From contig NZ_RJOB01000009.1 of the NCBI RefSeq assembly GCF_003943935.1, positions 27,379 through 91,378 on the forward strand: DNA of 64,000 bases, read 5' to 3'. Source of the DNA: Streptococcus mitis (GTDB lineage Bacteria > Bacillota > Bacilli > Lactobacillales > Streptococcaceae). Numbering within the stretch: position 1 is the stretch's first letter; every line of letters begins with the position of its first letter. Positions 58,076-64,000 of this stretch are shown piece after piece. Position numbers and translations under genes: made by a program. The notes beneath the pieces were generated by a model. It worked only from the letters and a program-made list of their open reading frames with translations, ran no database searches and was not told the origin of the DNA.

Positions 58076-59336
58076 ATTCTTAATTATTTTGTTGCTACCA
58101 AGTTTTTTGACCATTTCAAAAGTTGTTAGCACAGAAAAAGAAGTAGTATATACTTCGAAAGAAATTTATTACCTTTCACAATCTGACTTTGGTATTTATT
58201 TTAGAGAAAAGCTAACTTCTCCTATGGTTTATGGAGAAGTTCCTGTCTATGCGAATGAAGATTTAGTTGTTGAATCTGGAAAATTAAGTCCAAAAATAAG
58301 TTTCCAAATAACCGAGTGGCGTTTAAATAAACAAGGGATTCCGGTATTTAAGTTATCCAACCATCAATTTATAGCTGCAGACAAACGATTTTTATATGAT
58401 CAGTCAGAGGTAACTCCAATAATAAAAAAAGTATGGTTAGAATCTGATTTTAAACTGTACAATAGTCCTTATGATTTAAAAGAAGTTAAATCATCCTTAT
58501 CAGCTTATTCGCAGGTATCAATCGACAATACCATGTTTGTAGAAGGAAGAGAATTTCTACATATTGATCAGGTTGGATGGGTAGATAAGGAATCAACTTC
58601 TGAAGAAGATAATCGGATGAGTAAAGTCCAAGAAATGTTATCAGAAAAATATCAGAAAGATTCTTTCTCTATTTATGTTAAGCAACTGACTACTGGAAAA
58701 GAAGCTGGTATCAATCAAGATGAAAAGATGTATGCAGCTAGTGTTTTGAAACTACCTTATCTCTATTATACGCAAGAAAAAATAAATGAGGGTCTGTATC
58801 AGTTAGATACGACTGTAAAATACGTATCTGTAGTCAATGATTTTCCAGGTTCTTATAAACCAGAGGGAAGTGGCAGTCTTCCTAAAAAAGAGGATAATAA
58901 AGAATATTCTCTAAAAGATTTAATTACGAAAGTATCAAAAGAATCGGATAATGTAGCTCATAACATATTAGGATATTACCTTTCAAACCAATCAGATGCA
59001 ACATTTAAGTCCAAGATGTCTGCCATTATGGGAGATGATTGGGATTCAAAAGAAAAATTAATTTCTTCTAAAATGGCTGGGAAGGTCATGGAAGCTATTT
59101 ATAATCAAAATGGATTTGTGCTAGAGTCTTTGACTAAAACAGATTTTGATAATCAGCGAATTACCAAAGGTGTTTCTGTGAAGGTAGCTCATAAAATTGG
59201 AGATGCGGACGAATTTAAGCATGATACGGGTGTTGTCTATGCAGATTCTCCATTCATTCTTTCTATTTTCACTAAGGATTCCGATTATGATACGATTTCT
59301 CAGATAGCCAAGGATGTTTATGAGGTTCTAAAATGA
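58068..59336 (+). CDS. Secreted beta-lactamase-like serine hydrolase
   Basis: 422 residues. Signal-like N-terminus (about 1-20), an N-terminal region of SH3-like repeats (about 25-175), then a class A beta-lactamase fold: SVLK at 225-228 (SxxK), SDN at 293-295, and KIG at 376-378 in place of KTG. Probably not a true beta-lactamase; possibly a peptidoglycan-related hydrolase. Overlaps tilS by 4 bp. Confidence 0.85.
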   Translation: MRKFLIILLLPSFLTISKVVSTEKEVVYTSKEIYYLSQSDFGIYFREKLTSPMVYGEVPVYANEDLVVESGKLSPKISFQITEWRLNKQGIPVFKLSNHQFIAADKRFLYDQSEVTPIIKKVWLESDFKLYNSPYDLKEVKSSLSAYSQVSIDNTMFVEGREFLHIDQVGWVDKESTSEEDNRMSKVQEMLSEKYQKDSFSIYVKQLTTGKEAGINQDEKMYAASVLKLPYLYYTQEKINEGLYQLDTTVKYVSVVNDFPGSYKPEGSGSLPKKEDNKEYSLKDLITKVSKESDNVAHNILGYYLSNQSDATFKSKMSAIMGDDWDSKEKLISSKMAGKVMEAIYNQNGFVLESLTKTDFDNQRITKGVSVKVAHKIGDADEFKHDTGVVYADSPFILSIFTKDSDYDTISQIAKDVYEVLK

Positions 59337-60610
59337 GGGAACAAGATTTTTTAAATCATTTTCTCAGGAAGGGATATTTCAAAAAGCATGCTAAAGTGGT
59401 GCTAGCTCTTTCTGGTGGATTAGATTCTATGTTTCTATTTAAGGTATTGTCTACTTATAAAAAAGAGTTAGAAATTGAATTGATTTTAGCTCATGTGAAT
59501 CATAAGCAGAGAGTAGAATCAGATTGGGAAGAAAAGGAATTAAGGAAGTTAGCTGTTGAAGCTGGACTTCCTATTTATGTCAGCAATTTTTCAGGAGAAT
59601 TTTCAGAAGTGCGTGCTCGAAATTTTCGTTATGATTTTTTTCAAGAGGTCATGAAAAAGACAGGTGCGACAGCCTTAGTCACTGCCCACCATGCGGATGA
59701 CCAGGTGGAAACGATTTTGATGCGTTTGATTCGAGGTACCCGTTTGCGCTATCTATCAGGAATTAGGGAGAAGCAAGTAGTCGGGGATATAGAAATGATT
59801 CGTCCCTTCTTGCATTTCCATAAAAAAGACTTTCCACCAATTTTTCACTTTGAAGATACATCAAATAAGGAAAATCATTATTTTCGCAATCGTATTCGAA
59901 ACTCTTATTTACCAGAATTAGAAAAAGAAAATCCTCTATTTAGAGATGCAATCTTAAGAATCGGTAATGAAATTTTAGATTATGATTTGGCAATAGCTGA
60001 ATTATCAAAGAATATTGATGTAGAAAGTTTAGAGCAGCTATTGTCTTACTCTGAGTCAACACAAAGAGTTTTACTTCAAACTTATCTGAATCGTTTTCCA
60101 GATTTGAATCTTACAAAAGCTCAGTTTGATGAAGTTCGGCAGATTTTAAAATCTAAAAGCCAGTATCGTCATCCGCTTAAAAATGGCTATGAATTAATAA
60201 AAGAGTACCAACAGTTTCAGATTTGTAAAATCAGTCCGCAGGCTGATGAAAAGGAAGATGAACTTATGTTACACTATCAAAATCAGGTATCTTATAAAGG
60301 ATATTTATTTTCCTTTGGACTTCCATTAGAAGGTGAATCAATTCAGCGAATACCTGTTTCACGCGAAACATCCATACACATTCGTCATCGAAAACAAGGA
60401 GATGTTTTGATTCAAAATGGGCATAGAAAAAAACTCAGACGTCTATTTATTGATTTGAAAATCCCTATGGAAAAGAGAAAATCTGCTCTGATTATTGAGC
60501 AATTTGGTGAAATTGTTTCAATTTTGGGAATTGCGACCAGTAATTTGAGTAAAAACACGAAAAATGATATAATGAACACTGTACTTTATATAGAAAAAAT
60601 AGATAGGTAA
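59333..60610 (+). CDS. tilS: tRNA-Ile lysidine synthetase TilS
   Basis: 425 residues. PP-loop ALSGGLDSM (about 24-32), the [11 protein letters not shown] motif, and C-terminal substrate domains. Modifies C34 of tRNA-Ile(CAU) to lysidine; essential. A near-perfect parS is embedded in the codons for VSRET around residue 343. Followed by hpt. Confidence 0.95.
   Translation: MREQDFLNHFLRKGYFKKHAKVVLALSGGLDSMFLFKVLSTYKKELEIELILAHVNHKQRVESDWEEKELRKLAVEAGLPIYVSNFSGEFSEVRARNFRYDFFQEVMKKTGATALVTAHHADDQVETILMRLIRGTRLRYLSGIREKQVVGDIEMIRPFLHFHKKDFPPIFHFEDTSNKENHYFRNRIRNSYLPELEKENPLFRDAILRIGNEILDYDLAIAELSKNIDVESLEQLLSYSESTQRVLLQTYLNRFPDLNLTKAQFDEVRQILKSKSQYRHPLKNGYELIKEYQQFQICKISPQADEKEDELMLHYQNQVSYKGYLFSFGLPLEGESIQRIPVSRETSIHIRHRKQGDVLIQNGHRKKLRRLFIDLKIPMEKRKSALIIEQFGEIVSILGIATSNLSKNTKNDIMNTVLYIEKIDR
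60355..60370. promoter_or_regulatory. Near-perfect parS inside tilS
   Basis: TGTTTCACGCGAAACA differs from the palindromic parS TGTTTCACGTGAAACA at a single central base. About 11.5 kb right of oriC. Confidence 0.8.
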
Positions 60611-60614
60611 AAAA

Positions 60615-61157
60615 ATGTTAGAAAACGATATTAAAAAAATCCTCGTTTCACACGATGAAATTACAGAAGCTGCTAAAAAATTAGGTGCTCAATTAACCAA
60701 AGACTATGCAGGAAAAAATCCAATTTTAGTCGGGATTTTAAAAGGATCTATTCCTTTTATGGCTGAATTAGTCAAACATATCGACACACATATTGAAATG
60801 GACTTTATGATGGTTTCTAGCTACCATGGTGGAACAGCAAGTAGCGGTGTGATCAATATTAAACAAGATGTGACTCAAGATATCAAAGGAAGAGATGTTT
60901 TATTTGTAGAAGATATCATCGATACAGGTCAAACTTTGAAGAATTTACGAGATATGTTTATTGAAAGAGAAGCTTCTTCTGTTAAAATTGCTACCTTGTT
61001 GGATAAACCAGAGGGACGTGTTGTAGAAATTGAGGCAGACTATACCTGCTTTACTATTCCAAATGAGTTTGTAGTAGGTTATGGTTTAGATTACAAAGAA
61101 AATTATCGTAACCTTCCTTATGTTGGAGTATTGAAAGAAGAAGTGTATTCAAATTAG
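60615..61157 (+). CDS. hpt: Hypoxanthine-guanine phosphoribosyltransferase
   Basis: 180 residues. PRPP loop [14 protein letters not shown] (about 96-109), [15 protein letters not shown], and C-terminal [19 protein letters not shown]. Salvages hypoxanthine and guanine. Sits between tilS and ftsH as in Bacillus. Confidence 0.96.
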   Translation: MLENDIKKILVSHDEITEAAKKLGAQLTKDYAGKNPILVGILKGSIPFMAELVKHIDTHIEMDFMMVSSYHGGTASSGVINIKQDVTQDIKGRDVLFVEDIIDTGQTLKNLRDMFIEREASSVKIATLLDKPEGRVVEIEADYTCFTIPNEFVVGYGLDYKENYRNLPYVGVLKEEVYSN

Positions 61158-61172
61158 AAGGAACAATTTTTA

Positions 61173-63131
61173 ATGAAAAAACAAAATAATGGTTTAATTA
61201 AAAATCCTTTTCTATGGTTATTACTTATTTTTCTGCTAGTTACAGGTTACCAGTATTTTAGCACAGGTAGTGTTGCAGGGAAAAGTGAGCAAATTAATTA
61301 TACAGAATTGGTAAAAGAAATTACCGATGACAATGTAAAAGAATTAACTTACCAACCAAATGGTAGTGTTATCGAAGTTTCGGGTGTTTATAAAAATCCT
61401 AAAACAAGTAAAGAAGAAACAGGTATCCAGTTCTTTTCTCCTTCTGCTACAACAGTAGAGAAATTTTCAAGTATTATTCTTCCTTCAGATACTACCGTAT
61501 CAGAATTGCAAAAACTTGCTTCTGACCATAAAGCGGAAGTAACTGTTAAGCATGAAAGTTCAAGTGGTATGTGGATTAATATTCTTGTATCCATTGTGCC
61601 ATTCGGTATTCTCTTCTTCTTCCTATTCTCCATGATGGGAAATATGGGAGGAAATAATAGCCGTAACCCAATGAGTTTTGGACGTAGCAAGGCTAAAGCT
61701 GCAAATAAAGAAGATATTAAAGTAAGATTTTCAGATGTTGCTGGAGCTGAGGAAGAAAAACAAGAACTAGTTGAAGTTGTTGAATTCTTAAAAGATCCAA
61801 AACGATTTACAAAACTTGGAGCCCGTATTCCAGCAGGTGTTCTTTTGGAGGGACCTCCAGGAACAGGTAAAACTTTGCTTGCTAAGGCAGTAGCCGGAGA
61901 AGCAGGTGTTCCATTCTTTAGTATCTCAGGTTCTGACTTTGTAGAAATGTTTGTCGGAGTTGGAGCTAGTCGTGTTCGTTCTCTTTTTGAAGATGCCAAA
62001 AAAGCAGCACCAGCTATCATCTTTATAGATGAAATTGATGCTGTTGGACGTCAACGTGGAGTCGGTCTCGGCGGAGGAAATGACGAACGTGAACAAACCT
62101 TGAACCAACTTTTGATTGAGATGGATGGTTTTGAGGGAAATGAAGGGATTATCGTCATCGCTGCGACAAACCGTTCCGATGTACTAGACCCTGCCCTTTT
62201 GCGTCCAGGACGCTTTGATAGAAAAGTATTAGTTGGTCGCCCTGATGTTAAAGGTCGTGAAGCAATCTTGAAAGTTCACGCTAAAAATAAACCTCTGGCA
62301 GACGATGTTGATTTGAAATTAGTGGCTCAACAAACCCCAGGTTTTGTTGGAGCAGATTTAGAGAATGTCTTGAATGAAGCGGCTTTAGTCGCTGCTCGTC
62401 GTAATAAAACGATTATCGATTCTTCTGATATTGATGAAGCAGAAGATAGAGTTATTGCTGGTCCTTCTAAGAAAGATAAGACAGTTTCACAAAAAGAACG
62501 TGAATTGGTTGCCTACCATGAGGCAGGACATACTATTGTTGGTCTAGTCTTGTCGAATGCCCGCGTTGTTCATAAGGTTACAATTGTACCACGAGGTCGT
62601 GCAGGTGGTTACATGATTGCACTTCCTAAGGAAGACCAAATGCTTCTATCTAAAGAAGATATGAAAGAGCAATTGGCTGGTTTGATGGGTGGACGCGTAG
62701 CTGAAGAAATTATCTTTAATGTCCAAACTACAGGAGCTTCAAACGACTTTGAACAAGCGACACAAATGGCGCGTGCAATGGTTACAGAGTACGGTATGAG
62801 TGAAAAACTGGGTCCAGTACAGTATGAGGGAAATCATGCTATGTTTGGAGCACAAAGCCCTCAAAAATCAATTTCAGAACAAACAGCTTATGAAATTGAC
62901 GAAGAGGTTCGTTCATTATTGAATGAAGCACGAAATAAAGCTGCTGAAATTATTCAGTCAAATCGTGAAACTCACAAGTTGATTGCAGAAGCATTATTGA
63001 AATACGAAACATTGGATAGTACACAAATTAAATCTCTTTACGAAATAGGAAAGATGCCTGAAACAGTAGAAGAGGAATCTCATGCACTATCTTATGATGA
63101 AGTAAAGTCAAAAATGAATGATGAAAAATAA
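61173..63131 (+). CDS. ftsH: ATP-dependent membrane zinc protease FtsH
   Basis: 652 residues. Two membrane helices (about 12-30, 130-152), AAA+ domain with Walker A GPPGTGKT (about 227-234) and second region of homology, and zinc site HEAGH (about 450). Degrades damaged membrane proteins. Last gene before the comX terminator. Confidence 0.97.
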   Translation: MKKQNNGLIKNPFLWLLLIFLLVTGYQYFSTGSVAGKSEQINYTELVKEITDDNVKELTYQPNGSVIEVSGVYKNPKTSKEETGIQFFSPSATTVEKFSSIILPSDTTVSELQKLASDHKAEVTVKHESSSGMWINILVSIVPFGILFFFLFSMMGNMGGNNSRNPMSFGRSKAKAANKEDIKVRFSDVAGAEEEKQELVEVVEFLKDPKRFTKLGARIPAGVLLEGPPGTGKTLLAKAVAGEAGVPFFSISGSDFVEMFVGVGASRVRSLFEDAKKAAPAIIFIDEIDAVGRQRGVGLGGGNDEREQTLNQLLIEMDGFEGNEGIIVIAATNRSDVLDPALLRPGRFDRKVLVGRPDVKGREAILKVHAKNKPLADDVDLKLVAQQTPGFVGADLENVLNEAALVAARRNKTIIDSSDIDEAEDRVIAGPSKKDKTVSQKERELVAYHEAGHTIVGLVLSNARVVHKVTIVPRGRAGGYMIALPKEDQMLLSKEDMKEQLAGLMGGRVAEEIIFNVQTTGASNDFEQATQMARAMVTEYGMSEKLGPVQYEGNHAMFGAQSPQKSISEQTAYEIDEEVRSLLNEARNKAAEIIQSNRETHKLIAEALLKYETLDSTQIKSLYEIGKMPETVEEESHALSYDEVKSKMNDEK

Positions 63132-63133
63132 CC

Positions 63134-63160
63134 CAAAGAGAGGCAAGACCTCTCTTTTTT
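63134..63160 (+). terminator. ftsH terminator
   Basis: GAGAGG (63138-63143) and CCTCTC (63149-63154) followed by six T. Confidence 0.85.
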
Positions 63161-63162
63161 GT

Positions 63163-63230
63163 GCAGTTGAGGCAGTAAAGGGTGCAGAATGGATGAAATG
63201 AACCCAATTAGCTTCTTGATTTGTTAGACT
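63163..63230 (+). promoter_or_regulatory. ComE-dependent promoter of comX
   Basis: GCAGTTGAG (63163-63171), 12 bp, GCAGAATGG (63184-63192): a ComE direct repeat with a weaker second half. Then 32 bp to TAGACT (63225-63230), the same geometry as at comC (31 bp). Confidence 0.8.
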
Positions 63231-63251
63231 GTAAACAGAAAGGGGAATAGA

Positions 63252-63731
63252 ATGCTTAAAAAATTGTATGAAGAAGTCCAGGGGATTGTATATAAGTGTA
63301 GAAAGGAATATTATCTTCATTTATGGGAGTTATCGGATTGGGATCAAGAGGGAATGATATGCCTACATGAATTGATCAGTAGAGAAGAGGGTCTAGTAGA
63401 AGATATCCCTCGTTTAAGGAAATATTTCAAAACCAAGTTTCGAAATAGAATTTTAGATTATCTCCGTAAGCAAGAAAGCCAGAAGCGAAGATATGATAAA
63501 GAAGCATATGAAGAAGTAGGTGAGATTAGCCATCGTATCAGTGAGGGAGGACTCTGGCTAGATGATTACTATCTCTTTCATGAAACACTAAGAGATTATA
63601 GAAGTAAACAAACTAAAGAGCAACAAGAAGAGTTAGAACGTGTCTTAAGACATGAACGATTCCGAGGTCGTCAAAGCGTGTTAAGGGAGCTACGTATTGT
63701 GTTTAAAGAGTTTGATATCCGTAGCCTGTAA
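63252..63731 (+). CDS. comX: Competence sigma factor ComX (SigX)
   Basis: 159 residues, MLKKLYEEVQGIVYKCRKEY to the end, close to but not identical with pneumococcal ComX. Sigma-70-like regions 2 and 4 in reduced form (FKTKFRNRILDYLRKQ, FRGRQSVLRELRIV). Directs RNA polymerase to com-boxes, three of which are in this window. GAAAGGGGAATAGA precedes the ATG. Driven by ComE, so it is the link from CSP to late genes. A second comX copy is usual beyond this window. Confidence 0.96.
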   Translation: MLKKLYEEVQGIVYKCRKEYYLHLWELSDWDQEGMICLHELISREEGLVEDIPRLRKYFKTKFRNRILDYLRKQESQKRRYDKEAYEEVGEISHRISEGGLWLDDYYLFHETLRDYRSKQTKEQQEELERVLRHERFRGRQSVLRELRIVFKEFDIRSL

Positions 63732-63771
63732 GAAGCCATGCAAAAAAAATTAAAAAAGTTTAAAAAAGTAG

Positions 63772-63799
63772 TTGACAAAAAATAAAAAGGCTGTATAAT
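63772..63799 (+). promoter_or_regulatory. tRNA-Glu promoter
   Basis: TTGACA (63772-63777), 16 bp, TATAAT (63794-63799), 25 bp before the tRNA. Confidence 0.8.
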
Positions 63800-63824
63800 A
63801 GTAAGAGTTGAAAATAACAACTCA

Positions 63825-63896
63825 GGTCCGTTGGTCAAGGGGTTAAGACACCGCCTTTTCACGGCGGTAACACGGGTTCGAATCCCGTACGGACTA
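63825..63896 (+). tRNA. tRNA-Glu (TTC), second copy
   Basis: 72 nt, identical to the copy at 43500-43571, anticodon TTC. Lies between comX and the expected rRNA operon. No CCA encoded. Confidence 0.97.
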
Positions 63897-63966
63897 TGGT
63901 ATGTTGCAGATGGAACACTTGATGAAAAAAAGTTTTAAAAAAACTTAAAAAAGTTTCAAAAAAGTG

Positions 63967-63995
63967 TTGACAAGCGAAAGCGACTGTGATATACT
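63967..63995 (+). promoter_or_regulatory. Strong promoter at the window edge, probably of an rRNA operon
   Basis: TTGACA (63967-63972), 17 bp, TATACT (63990-63995). In related streptococci an rRNA operon follows comX and tRNA-Glu; the genes themselves are outside the window. Confidence 0.65.
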
Positions 63996-64000
63996 AATAT

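Noticed and set aside
61388..62020. 210-codon ORF on the minus strand inside ftsH
   Set aside because: Antisense to a complete ftsH; an open frame by codon bias, without ribosome site.

Overview
The window is a low-GC Firmicute chromosome segment spanning the replication origin. Gene content, gene order and protein sequence (comCDE, tRNA-Arg, rlmH, htrA, parB, dnaA, dnaN, ychF, pth, mfd, tilS, hpt, ftsH, comX, tRNA-Glu, rRNA promoter) place it in the mitis group of Streptococcus, very close to S. pneumoniae. Three features argue for S. mitis or a close relative rather than a typical pneumococcus: a non-CSP1/CSP2 competence peptide, a CbpD with one SH3b domain, and a nadR-pnuC-nrtR cluster beside clpC. 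The species call rests on remembered comparisons.

Left part (1-31.3 kb, mostly minus strand): a partial lipoprotein gene; a small membrane protein gene; an NAD-salvage operon (nadR-pnuC-nrtR) with a palindrome at its transcription start; ctsR-clpC under a CtsR box; a thiamine-precursor ABC operon behind a TPP riboswitch; competence murein hydrolase cbpD under a com-box; gdpP-rplI-dnaC-veg; hpf with a cre-like site over its promoter; comFA-comFC under a perfect com-box, divergent from yigZ; cysK; rpsB-tsf; then cell-wall and envelope genes pcsB, mreCD, ecfA1A2T, pgsA, rodZ and an M16 peptidase pair.

Middle (31.4-46.6 kb): yaaA-recF, guaB, trpS, an ABC-F ATPase with a degenerate second ATP site, a YfhO-type membrane protein, a divergent TetR/YhgE pair with a clear operator, tRNA-Asn and tRNA-Glu, the competence quorum-sensing operon comCDE with its ComE box, tRNA-Arg and rlmH.

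Origin and right part (46.6-64 kb, plus strand): htrA-parB (CiaR box), oriC with DnaA boxes on both sides of dnaA and upstream of htrA, dnaN, a DUF951 gene, ychF, pth-mfd-rqcP-divIC, a short ORF, a beta-lactamase-like gene, tilS-hpt-ftsH, comX with its own ComE box, tRNA-Glu and the promoter of what should be an rRNA operon. A perfect parS lies inside ecfA1 and a one-mismatch parS inside tilS, bracketing oriC.

The competence system links the window: ComC/D/E senses peptide, ComE drives comCDE and comX, and ComX acts at com-boxes before cbpD, comFA and, unexpectedly, a ten-codon ORF upstream of the first lipoprotein. No phage, insertion sequence or CRISPR was seen. The least expected observations are that com-box/micro-ORF, the palindrome before nadR, the GlnR-like box near the ABC-F gene, the cre-like sites, and the near-leaderless geometry of comFA and yigZ.
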